A stretch of 5,949 nucleotides of DNA from an uncultured Helcococcus sp. (GCA_937926545.1 CALAZW010000073.1:1-5949); one strand, 5' to 3'. Positions 1 to 5,913 are shown, counted from the stretch's first letter. A program made the numbers and translations. Notes: generated from the sequence alone by a model not told the origin.

Positions 1-1331
1 GCCCTACCCACATCCCTGATGGAGTTTCTAGCAGCCATGGTTCCAAATGTCACTATTTGGGCAACCTTTTCTTCCCCATACTTTCTTTTAACATAGTCTA
101 TTACTTCATCTCTTCTTTCATAACAAAAATCTATATCTATATCTGGCATGGATACCCTGGCCGGATTTAGAAACCTTTCAAAAAGTAAATTATACTTTAG
201 AGGATCTATTCCCGTTATGTCTAAGGCATAGGATATAATTGATCCAGCTGCCGATCCCCTGCCTGGTCCCACTGGAATCTTAACGCTTTTGGCATAGGCT
301 ATAAAGTCCCAAACTATTAAAAAATAGTCCACAAAACCCATTTCTTCTATGGTCTTTAATTCATATTCTGCCCTTTGCCTAATCTGGTCATCAATCTGAT
401 CATACTTTTTTTCCAGACCTTCATAAACCAACTTTCTCAAGTAGGAAATATTAGTATAGCCTGCTGGAATCTCAAAGTGGGGCAGGTGGAGATTGTGAAA
501 TTCAAACTCTACCTTGCAGCGCTCTGCTATCAGCTGGGTATTTTCTATTGCTCCCTCATAGGCTGAAAATAGTTCATGCATTTCATCATAGTTTTTTAAA
601 TAAAACTCATCATTGGGAAATCTCATCCTATTTTCTTCATTTACTGTACTTCCCGTTTGAATACAAAGTAAGACATCATGGATCTTATAGTCTTCTTTTT
701 TTACAAAGTGTACATCATTGGTGGCCACCATAGGGATACCAGTCTCTTCATGGATTCTTTTCAAGTCCAGGTTAACATGCTTTTGTTCCAATATGCCATG
801 GTCTTGAAGCTCTAGAAAATAGTTGTCTTCTCCAAAGATATCCCTGTATTCCAAGGCGGCCTTTTTAGCCTGGTCATACTGGCCCTCCCTAAGCAATCTG
901 GGAACTTCTCCTCCCAAACAGGCTGATAAGGCTATAATCCCCTCCTGGTAATTTCTAAGAACATCCTTGTCCACCCTAGGCTTATAGTAAAAACCATTTA
1001 CATAGCCTTCTGACACTATTTTTATCAAGTTCTCATAGCCTTTTTGGTTTTCAGCCAAAAGAACTAAGTGGTGGCGGGTCTTGTCCTCTACTGTTTTGGA
1101 CAAGTGGTCTCCCGGTGTCACATAGACTTCGCAACCTATGATAGGCTTAATATTTCTTTTCTTGGCCTCTTTGTAAAACTCTATTACTCCAAACATTGAC
1201 CCATGGTCTGTTATGGCCAAAGAGTCCATCCCCTGGTCTAGGGCATAGTCTAAAAGCCTCTCAATTCTAGAGTAGCCATCCAAGAGGCTATATTCTGTAT
1301 GTAAGTGCAAGTGTGTAAACTTTTTTTCCAT
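1..1331 (-). CDS. dnaE: DNA polymerase III subunit alpha (DnaE), N-terminal part, cut by the window edge
   Basis: This is the replicative DNA polymerase catalytic subunit, which elongates DNA in the replisome. I translated it by hand from ATG at 1331; 443 codons fit before the left edge, about 40% of a usual DnaE of roughly 1,150 residues. The N-terminal PHP domain (about residues 5-270) opens with HLHLHTEYSLLDG and carries all the usual metal ligands: H9, H11, D18, H43, E68, H88, C138, D206 and H208. The polymerase domain follows with GPGRGSAAGS and the catalytic PDIDIDF motif, where D397 and D399 match E. coli D401 and D403. The third catalytic Asp, the thumb and the tau-binding region are outside the window. 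The layout (PHP first, no N-terminal OB fold or inserted exonuclease) indicates DnaE rather than PolC. The start sits 1 nt after the tadA stop, with AGAAGG upstream inside the end of tadA, so the two are almost certainly cotranscribed and translationally coupled. Confidence 0.97.
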   Translation of the reverse strand, partial: MEKKFTHLHLHTEYSLLDGYSRIERLLDYALDQGMDSLAITDHGSMFGVIEFYKEAKKRNIKPIIGCEVYVTPGDHLSKTVEDKTRHHLVLLAENQKGYENLIKIVSEGYVNGFYYKPRVDKDVLRNYQEGIIALSACLGGEVPRLLREGQYDQAKKAALEYRDIFGEDNYFLELQDHGILEQKHVNLDLKRIHEETGIPMVATNDVHFVKKEDYKIHDVLLCIQTGSTVNEENRMRFPNDEFYLKNYDEMHELFSAYEGAIENTQLIAERCKVEFEFHNLHLPHFEIPAGYTNISYLRKLVYEGLEKKYDQIDDQIRQRAEYELKTIEEMGFVDYFLIVWDFIAYAKSVKIPVGPGRGSAAGSIISYALDITGIDPLKYNLLFERFLNPARVSMPDIDIDFCYERRDEVIDYVKRKYGEEKVAQIVTFGTMAARNSIRDVGR

Positions 1332-1332
1332 C

Positions 1333-1782
1333 CTACCTTCTCTTTCTAAAAAATGCTTGTAAAAGTTCAACTGATTTATGGTCTAAAACTCTTGTTTCCA
1401 ATTCAACCTGGTGATTAAAGGCCCCGTCCTGGACCAAATTTATTAAACTTCCACAGCAACCTCTCTTCTCATCCATGGCCCCTATAACCAGCCTTTTTAT
1501 CCGGCTGTTAATTATGGCTCCTGCACACATGGCACAGGGTTCCAAGGTCACATATAGGGTGGCCTCTTCCAACCTCCAAGCTCCCAGTTTTTCACTGGCC
1601 TCATCCAAGGCCTTAACTTCTGCATGCCTGGATGCCTTTCTATCTTTCTCAACAGAATTGTGGGCCCTGGCCACTACTTTTCCATCTACCACTACTACGG
1701 CACCTACTGGTACCTCTTCCTGGTCAAAGGCTTTTTGAGCCTCTTTTAGGGCCTCTTGCATATACTTCTTGTCATCTATCAT
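1333..1782 (-). CDS. tadA: tRNA-specific adenosine deaminase TadA
   Basis: TadA is a zinc enzyme that deaminates A34 to inosine in tRNA-Arg(ACG), allowing it to read CGU, CGC and CGA codons. From ATG at 1782 it has 149 residues, a normal length for the family. The cytidine/deoxycytidylate deaminase fold is clear: VPVGAVVV near the N-terminus, H53-A-E55 (zinc ligand and proton-shuttle Glu) and P82-C83-A-M-C86 (the two Cys zinc ligands). The HAE/PCAMC form, the following GAIINSRI stretch and the short length favour TadA over cytidine deaminase, guanine deaminase or RibD. A TTG two codons upstream (1788) is also open, but it lies only 2 nt from the AGG of the presumed ribosome binding site, whereas ATG 1782 is 8 nt away. 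The gene overlaps the end of the TetR gene by 11 nt and ends 1 nt before dnaE, so all three probably form one transcript. In many Bacillota tadA sits near dnaX instead; here its partner is dnaE. Confidence 0.95.
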   Translation of the reverse strand: MIDDKKYMQEALKEAQKAFDQEEVPVGAVVVVDGKVVARAHNSVEKDRKASRHAEVKALDEASEKLGAWRLEEATLYVTLEPCAMCAGAIINSRIKRLVIGAMDEKRGCCGSLINLVQDGAFNHQVELETRVLDHKSVELLQAFFRKRR

Positions 1783-2344
1783 CTGCAATGCCTAGGACCT
1801 CCAGAATACTGTGGGATAGTAGATAGGTCAGTGTGTCCATCATTTCGTCCACATCTATATTTTCTTCGCTATTTTGGATAATCTGAGAATCGATAGTTGA
1901 ATATATCATTTCTGAGTAGAATAAAGACAGGTTCTCTCTATTTAATAATCTATAGTCTTCATGTTCTTCAAAGGCATTGGCCTCTAGTATTCTAAGAACG
2001 ATGATTTTTAGTGATTTTTTTAAGGAACTTTCAAAGGAGTTTTGCCCCCTAACCTTGAAGGCCTTCCTATAGAAAGTCAAGTCATTTAATATGAACATAT
2101 ATATGGTCTTTAAAGCTTCATGATACATTTTCATGCAAATCAAAGCCTCTACAGTATTTTCCAATTCTTGTTCTAGAATATACTCAAAGACTTCATCCTT
2201 ATCCTTAAAATGATTATAAAAAGTGGGCCTTATAACCCCCGCTCCATCAGCAATCATCTTAATTGTAATTTTTTCATATTTATTTGTCTTTACAAGTTCT
2301 TTAAAACTTTTAACTATCAAGCTTTTTGTAGCATTATTATCCAT
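1772..2344 (-). CDS. TetR/AcrR-family transcriptional regulator
   Basis: This is a 190-residue dimeric DNA-binding repressor of the TetR family; its ligand and targets are unknown. The N-terminal domain (about residues 5-50) has the family signature: ITIKMIADGAG, then the recognition-helix stretch IRPTFYNHFKDK (about 38-49). The remainder is helical. A segment around residues 91-104 (FYRKAF followed by GQNSF) resembles the C-terminal domain seen in DhaS-like clostridial TetR proteins, a resemblance recalled rather than searched. A GTG at 2353 is in frame, but ATG 2344 is placed 6 nt after AAGGTG, while the GTG lies within that same site, so ATG is preferred. The gene is first in a unit with tadA (11-nt overlap) and dnaE. 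It may repress its own promoter and so affect the genes behind it, or regulate the membrane protein/radical SAM pair upstream; neither is shown by the sequence. Confidence 0.92.
   Translation of the reverse strand: MDNNATKSLIVKSFKELVKTNKYEKITIKMIADGAGVIRPTFYNHFKDKDEVFEYILEQELENTVEALICMKMYHEALKTIYMFILNDLTFYRKAFKVRGQNSFESSLKKSLKIIVLRILEANAFEEHEDYRLLNRENLSLFYSEMIYSTIDSQIIQNSEENIDVDEMMDTLTYLLSHSILEVLGIADDR
1791..1800 (-). promoter_or_regulatory. Presumed tadA ribosome binding site inside the TetR gene
   Basis: The minus strand reads AGGTCCTAGG, lying within the last codons of the TetR gene. The closer AGG is 8 nt from ATG 1782 and only 2 nt from TTG 1788, which is why I chose the ATG. The match to the Shine-Dalgarno sequence is weak, so tadA may depend on ribosomes finishing the TetR gene. 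Confidence 0.4.
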
Positions 2345-2350
2345 ATTAAT

Positions 2351-2356
2351 CACCTT
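2351..2356 (-). promoter_or_regulatory. Ribosome binding site of the TetR gene
   Basis: AAGGTG (extending to AAGGTGAT, complementary to the 16S rRNA 3' end) lies 6 nt before ATG 2344. The in-frame GTG at 2353 overlaps this element, so the site decides in favour of the ATG start. Confidence 0.6.
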
Positions 2357-2361
2357 ACTAA

Positions 2362-2370
2362 ATTATATCA
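2362..2370 (-). promoter_or_regulatory. Extended -10 promoter for TetR-tadA-dnaE
   Basis: The minus strand reads TGATATAAT, a perfect TATAAT hexamer at 2367-2362 with the TG dinucleotide of an extended -10 element. The -35 region is poor (TTTATT with 17-nt spacing), which extended -10 promoters tolerate. Transcription would start near 2355, giving a leader of only about 11-12 nt. It lies just downstream of the terminator that ends the preceding unit, as expected for a new transcript. Confidence 0.65.
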
Positions 2371-2440
2371 AAAAGACCACTATAAATAAAGAATTCAGTA
2401 GATAGAGTCTTTTATCTGGTCCTTTAGCCGATTTTTATTT

Positions 2441-2470
2441 AAAATAAAAAGATGGAGCCAGGCTCCATCT
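2441..2470 (-). terminator. Intrinsic terminator after the radical SAM gene
   Basis: The arms AGATGGAGCC and GGCTCCATCT (2470-2450 on the minus strand) are perfectly complementary around a single central base, so the real hairpin probably has an 8-bp stem with a 5-nt loop. The stem is followed by TTTTTATTTT. It begins 13 nt after the radical SAM stop codon. The other side lacks an uninterrupted T-run directly after the stem, so it is probably one-directional. Confidence 0.92.
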
Positions 2471-2483
2471 CTTGGTTTTATAC

Positions 2484-3866
2484 TTATTTATTTTCTCTTT
2501 CAGCCTTGTATTCAGCCCATAATTCATCAGCCTTAGCATCCCATTGTTCTGCATAAGGTACTGTTTTTTCTTCTAGTTCTGCAGGACTTTCCTTTTCTAC
2601 CAAGTCTGTATTTTTAGCGCCTGTCTTATCTACCATCCCCTTTAATAGGTGAGGGTTTTCAAGCATAGGACAAGGTTTCAAATGGTTGTCATTGAAAGGT
2701 TGTCCCTCTCTGTAGGCTGCAAATAAAGGTGATCTTAAAATATCTACCAAATCCATATCCCTGATGTTAGCATCTGAATAGTGAATAAATACGCAAGGTT
2801 CTGCGTCCCCATTGGAGTTTATGTGGAAGTAGTTTCTTCCCCCAGCTATACAGCCACCAACTGCTGGACCATCGTTTTGGAAGTCCATGGTAAAGATTGA
2901 TTTACCACCTTCTAAGGCTCTTATTTCCTTGATTCTATGGTACATATATTCCCTTTGTTCTGCATTTAATAAAAGGCTTGTGTCTGCCCCCTTGCCAACT
3001 GGCATGTAGTGGAAGTACCAAGCAAAGTAGGCTCCCTTTTCAATTAAAAGATCCAAGAACTCATCTGATGTAATGGTCTTATAGTTTTTAGTTGTATAGG
3101 CCATTGAAGTACCAAATACAAGTCCATTTGCCTTTAATAGATCCATGGCATGCATAACTTCATCAAAAGATCCATCTCCCCTTCTGCCGTCATTTTCACT
3201 TTCATAGCCTTCAACTGATAGGGAAAAGGCAATATTTCCCACTCTCTTAAGGTCATCACAAAGGTCTTGATCTATAAGAGAACCATTGGAGAATATATTA
3301 AAATAACAATCATTATGTTTTTCAGCTAATTTAATGACATCTCTTTTTCTTACTAAAGGTTCTCCACCTGTTAACATGTAAAAGTAAATTCCAAGTTCCT
3401 TACCTTGGGTTACTATCTTGTCCATTTCATCAAAGCTTAGGTTTAGGTTGTGGCCATATTCTGCTGCCCAACATCCTATACATCTTTTGTTACAAGCTGA
3501 GGTCGGGTCAAATAAAATTGTCCAAGGTACATTTATACCTAATTTTTCCCTATTTTTAGGAATTTCCTTATTGGATACCATCATGGATTGATAGCCCAGG
3601 TTCATTATGATTTGTTTTCTAGCATGAGGATCAACATTGTCCAAGGCATTGTTGGCATATATCATCCACTTGTTTGTAGGATCCTTTATAACATCTCTTG
3701 TCATATCAAAGTACTTTTCAGAACCTTCAAAATGATCTCCTATAAAGTTTTCTACTATATCTGTTATTTTCAATAGGGACTTTTCCCTATCCTTATCTAT
3801 GTACTTAATTGTTTGGTCTACTATTACTCCAAAACTCGCTCTTGTTACCTTATCTTTAACTCCCAT
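2484..3866 (-). CDS. Radical SAM protein with C-terminal SPASM/twitch-like cysteines, function unknown
   Basis: This 460-residue protein is a radical SAM enzyme, using a 4Fe-4S cluster to cleave S-adenosylmethionine; its substrate cannot be told from the sequence. Residues 1-110 form a mainly helical extension. The core opens with C125-x3-C129-x2-C132 (ACNKRCIGCW), the cluster-binding motif, followed by TGGEP (166-170) for SAM amino-group contact and by NIFSNGSL and LSVEG strands. After the barrel, C339-I-A-G, then INSNGDAEPC358 and KPC399PMLENP resemble a SPASM/twitch auxiliary-cluster region. The tail (about 410-460) is charged and helical. Similar proteins with PVGKGAD, NDG and ENPHLL blocks occur widely in clostridia as uncharacterised radical SAM proteins (recalled, not searched). 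The start ATG is 4 nt after AGGAGG. It lies 8 nt behind the MntP-like gene, so the two are one unit, closed by a terminator. Peptide or cofactor modification is possible, but no precursor peptide gene is visible nearby. Confidence 0.92.
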   Translation of the reverse strand: MGVKDKVTRASFGVIVDQTIKYIDKDREKSLLKITDIVENFIGDHFEGSEKYFDMTRDVIKDPTNKWMIYANNALDNVDPHARKQIIMNLGYQSMMVSNKEIPKNREKLGINVPWTILFDPTSACNKRCIGCWAAEYGHNLNLSFDEMDKIVTQGKELGIYFYMLTGGEPLVRKRDVIKLAEKHNDCYFNIFSNGSLIDQDLCDDLKRVGNIAFSLSVEGYESENDGRRGDGSFDEVMHAMDLLKANGLVFGTSMAYTTKNYKTITSDEFLDLLIEKGAYFAWYFHYMPVGKGADTSLLLNAEQREYMYHRIKEIRALEGGKSIFTMDFQNDGPAVGGCIAGGRNYFHINSNGDAEPCVFIHYSDANIRDMDLVDILRSPLFAAYREGQPFNDNHLKPCPMLENPHLLKGMVDKTGAKNTDLVEKESPAELEEKTVPYAEQWDAKADELWAEYKAERENK

Positions 3867-3870
3867 AACT

Positions 3871-3876
3871 CCTCCT
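3871..3876 (-). promoter_or_regulatory. Ribosome binding site of the radical SAM gene, overlapping the upstream stop
   Basis: AGGAGG sits 4 nt before ATG 3866, and its first two bases are the AG of the upstream gene's TAG stop (3877-3875). Ribosomes ending on the membrane protein gene therefore release on the next gene's initiation site, a usual layout for translational coupling. Confidence 0.85.
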
Positions 3877-4462
3877 AATTTTTTATTATGTATGCCAATA
3901 GTAAATTAATACTTACAAAAACAGTAAAAGCACTACATAAAATATTTAAATATTTTTGACTATGAAAACCGAATCTATAGCCAATTGTTGTTCCAGTAAT
4001 ACTTGATAATATGCTTGTTGTAAGTAATATGTACAGGGCCTTTTCGTTGAGTCCTATCTTTATTAAGGATAGGGCCATCCCCAAGAGAAATGCATCGATA
4101 CTCATCAAAAGTCCCATTTTAAGAAAATCTTTATAGGGAAATTCATCATTTCTGCTTTCTTGTAATTGATTTAATTTTATACTCCTATATAGCATATATA
4201 TAGCCATACCTATAAATATTAGAATGGCTAATATTCCTAAGGCCATACGATAGACAGATCCTCCATGTTTAAAGGATTCTAAGCTTATCAGGCTATTGCC
4301 TAAAAAGACTATTAGGACCTGTAGTATGGAAAAAACTGTCCCACAAACTAAAACCTTGTAGATATTCTCCCTACTGAACTGTGACGCTCTTGTCATCATA
4401 GCTATCATTATGTCTATGGCAAGGATAATGGCAACTGAAACAATGTAAAATATTTTATTCAT
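3875..4462 (-). CDS. MntP-like six-helix membrane protein (putative manganese efflux or related transporter)
   Basis: From ATG 4462 this is a 195-residue integral membrane protein with six predicted helices (about 4-23, 36-55, 73-93, 113-136, 142-162, 171-192) and a charged loop at 94-112. The two halves look like an internal repeat, each beginning with a helix holding an Asp: D17 (LAID) and D123 (MSIDAFLLG). This, with the G-x5-LQ pattern in helix 2, resembles the MntP/YtaF family; E. coli MntP exports Mn2+ and uses paired intramembrane Asp residues at similar places (from memory). The third and sixth helices are divergent and lack the usual glycine-rich stretch, so the substrate is uncertain. 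The open frame extends 20 codons further to 4522 (an upstream start would be needed there), but GAGGAG at 4477-4472 is 9 nt from ATG 4462 and the hydrophobic helix begins there. It is first in a unit with the radical SAM gene. Confidence 0.72.
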   Translation of the reverse strand: MNKIFYIVSVAIILAIDIMIAMMTRASQFSRENIYKVLVCGTVFSILQVLIVFLGNSLISLESFKHGGSVYRMALGILAILIFIGMAIYMLYRSIKLNQLQESRNDEFPYKDFLKMGLLMSIDAFLLGMALSLIKIGLNEKALYILLTTSILSSITGTTIGYRFGFHSQKYLNILCSAFTVFVSINLLLAYIIKN

Positions 4463-4471
4463 GGATACCAT

Positions 4472-4477
4472 CTCCTC
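4472..4477 (-). promoter_or_regulatory. Ribosome binding site deciding the MntP-like start
   Basis: GAGGAG is 9 nt upstream of ATG 4462 and directly abuts another in-frame ATG (4471), which is too close to use it. The longer reading from 4522 has no comparable site and lies in the promoter region. Confidence 0.7.
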
Positions 4478-4500
4478 TACTACATATATATTATTACATA

Positions 4501-4530
4501 TGTATATTAGTTCAATATTCAATATGTAAA
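4501..4530 (-). promoter_or_regulatory. Candidate promoter for the MntP-like/radical SAM unit
   Basis: TTTACA (4530-4525, one mismatch to TTGACA) is followed after 18 nt by TATACA (4506-4501, two mismatches to TATAAT). The region is so AT-rich that other -10 choices are possible. It lies between the metK terminator and the gene start, where a promoter is needed. A 10-bp palindrome, TACATATGTA (4495-4504), overlaps the proposed -10. Confidence 0.4.
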
Positions 4531-4537
4531 GTTTGTG

Positions 4538-4573
4538 AAAAAAAGGACTACAAAAACCAAGTTTTGTAGTCCT
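4538..4573 (-). terminator. Intrinsic terminator of metK
   Basis: A 12-bp stem, AGGACTACAAAA paired with TTTTGTAGTCCT, around a 6-nt loop is followed by a run of seven T on the minus strand. It begins about 25 nt after the metK stop codon. It separates metK from the membrane protein unit. Confidence 0.93.
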
Positions 4574-4598
4574 AAGTAATTTTTAGTCTTAAATTGTA

Positions 4599-5774
4599 TT
4601 AAAGATATTTCTTTAGTTGGTCTATCTTGTCTAATTTTTCCCATGGTAGATCCAAGTCATTTCTACCAAAGTGGCCATAACTAGCTGTTTGTTTGTAAAT
4701 AGGTCTTCTTAAATCCAAGATGTCTATGATGGCTGCTGGTCTTAGATCAAAGTTTTCCATAACGATTTCTGTAAGTCTTTCATCGTCATATTTACCTGTT
4801 CCAAAACTGTCCACATAAACTGATAAAGGTTTAGCTACTCCTATGGCATAGGCTATACCTATTTCCATTTTTTCACATAGGCCACTGGCAACCATGTTTT
4901 TAGATATATATCTGGCCATGTAGGAAGCAGATCTATCAACCTTGGTACAGTCCTTACCTGAAAAGGCTCCACCACCGTGTTTGCCAAAACCACCATAGGT
5001 GTCAACAATAATTTTTCTACCGGTAAGACCTGAGTCTCCTTGAGGTCCTCCTATAACAAATCTTCCTGTAGGGTTTACATAGTATTTAGTATTTTCGTCT
5101 ATTAGACCTTCTCCCACAACTGGTTTTATTACCTTTTCGATAATATCTTCTCTGATTTGTTCCAATTCCACATGGGAATCATGTTGGGTAGATACTAAAA
5201 CAGTGTCTATTCTTTCTGGTTTTCCATCCACATATTCTATGGTCACTTGGCTTTTACCATCTGGTCTTAGGTAGTCTAATTCCTTGTTTTTTCTCACATC
5301 TGCTAGTTTTTTAGATAGCTTATGGGCTAAAACCAAGGTCATAGGCATGTATTCTTCTGTTTCATTGGTTGCATAACCATAAACCATTCCTTGATCACCA
5401 GCTCCTATTAAGTCATATAGGTCTTCACTGTTGGCCTTGGCTTCTTGGGCCTTGTCTACGCCCATGGCTATGTCTGATGATTGTTCAGATATGGCAGTTA
5501 AGACTGCACAGGTATTGGAATCAAATCCATAGTCTGAGCTGGTATAGCCGATTTCTTTAACTGTTTGTCTAACTATGCTTTGAATATCCACATAGGTGTC
5601 TGTTGTTATTTCTCCCATAACATAAACAACACCTGTATTGGCTGTGGTTTCACAAGCCACTCTGGCATGGGGATCTTTTGCTACTATTGCATCAAGGATA
5701 GCATCTGATATTTGGTCACAAACCTTATCAGGATGTCCTTCTGTTACTGATTCTGATGTTAAAAACTTTTTCAT
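4599..5774 (-). CDS. metK: S-adenosylmethionine synthetase MetK
   Basis: MetK joins ATP and methionine to form S-adenosylmethionine, the cell's main methyl donor, in the cytoplasm as a homotetramer. At 391 residues it has full family length. The N-terminus shows E8 and GHPDKVCDQ with H14, D16 and K17 for ATP and metal binding. GAGDQG (124-129) is the first family signature, and GGGAFSGKDCTKVDRS (267-282) is the second, phosphate-binding one. The C-terminal domain ends in PWEKLD and a short charged tail. The start ATG follows GGAGGAGG by 4 nt. The leader is a SAM-I riboswitch, so expression should fall when SAM is plentiful. The gene stands alone between its riboswitch and a strong terminator. 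It makes the cosubstrate of the radical SAM protein two genes downstream, but MetK serves all SAM-using enzymes, so this proximity is weak evidence of a link. Confidence 0.99.
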   Translation of the reverse strand: MKKFLTSESVTEGHPDKVCDQISDAILDAIVAKDPHARVACETTANTGVVYVMGEITTDTYVDIQSIVRQTVKEIGYTSSDYGFDSNTCAVLTAISEQSSDIAMGVDKAQEAKANSEDLYDLIGAGDQGMVYGYATNETEEYMPMTLVLAHKLSKKLADVRKNKELDYLRPDGKSQVTIEYVDGKPERIDTVLVSTQHDSHVELEQIREDIIEKVIKPVVGEGLIDENTKYYVNPTGRFVIGGPQGDSGLTGRKIIVDTYGGFGKHGGGAFSGKDCTKVDRSASYMARYISKNMVASGLCEKMEIGIAYAIGVAKPLSVYVDSFGTGKYDDERLTEIVMENFDLRPAAIIDILDLRRPIYKQTASYGHFGRNDLDLPWEKLDKIDQLKKYL

Positions 5775-5788
5775 ATTTCCTCCTCCAT

Positions 5789-5816
5789 AAAAAAAACCTT
5801 GCCTAAAAGCAAGGTT
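5789..5816 (-). terminator. Riboswitch-controlled intrinsic terminator before metK
   Basis: An 8-bp stem, AACCTTGC with GCAAGGTT, and a TTTTAG loop run into eight T. The hairpin ends just before the metK ribosome binding site and is the expression platform of the SAM-I riboswitch: with SAM bound it should form and stop transcription before metK. Confidence 0.93.
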
Positions 5817-5817
5817 G

Positions 5818-5913
5818 AACTTATCTTTCAGGTTATACCTGCAGGATTTAGCACCTAATTTAATAGGTTGCCGGACTTCATAGGGCCTTTCCCTCCATCA
5901 CTCTTAATAAATT
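5818..5913 (-). ncRNA. SAM-I (S-box) riboswitch aptamer controlling metK
   Basis: This RNA element binds S-adenosylmethionine and turns metK off. The minus strand carries the conserved S-box core: AAGAG, GGAGGGAAAGGCCC, ATGAAGTCCGGCAACC, GGTGCTAAATCCTGCAG and TGAAAGATAAG. P1 can be drawn as 8 pairs (5913-5906 with 5818-5825, including two G-U pairs). P3 is ACCTA/TAGGT (5868-5864 with 5857-5853) and P4 is CAGGT/ACCTG around a 3-nt loop (5841-5829). The 5' P1 strand reads TTATTAAGAG where TTATCAAGAG is more usual, which keeps pairing through a G-U. Position, strand and the terminator behind it all fit transcriptional control of metK. Confidence 0.96.

Noticed and set aside
375..733. Two overlapping plus-strand open frames of about 60 residues
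   Set aside because: They lie antisense within dnaE, have no ribosome binding site and give no recognisable protein; the minus-strand DnaE reading is unmistakable.
1..1331. PolC instead of DnaE
   Set aside because: PolC has an N-terminal OB domain before PHP and an exonuclease inserted in it; here PHP begins at residue 5 and runs straight into the polymerase domain.
1475..1826. Plus-strand open frames opposite tadA and the TetR gene end
   Set aside because: They are antisense shadows of TadA, which has its full catalytic motifs on the minus strand.
2391..2396. GAATTC palindrome upstream of the TetR promoter as an operator
   Set aside because: It is only 6 bp and does not extend into longer symmetric arms; not enough for a TetR operator.
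2223..2405. Plus-strand hydrophobic 60-residue frame
   Set aside because: It is antisense to the TetR DNA-binding region and promoter, where the hydrophobic look follows from AT-rich sequence; no ribosome binding site.
2441..2480. Two-way terminator between the radical SAM and TetR genes
   Set aside because: No plus-strand gene ends here, and the plus-strand side lacks a T-run directly after the stem.
3588..3776. Plus-strand frame inside the radical SAM gene
   Set aside because: Shadow of a well-supported minus-strand gene.
4463..4522. Longer form of the MntP-like protein starting at 4522
   Set aside because: The extra 20 codons lie in the promoter/palindrome region and have no ribosome binding site, whereas GAGGAG fits ATG 4462.
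5369..5560. Plus-strand frame inside metK
   Set aside because: Shadow of metK; the composition has no sign of a real protein.
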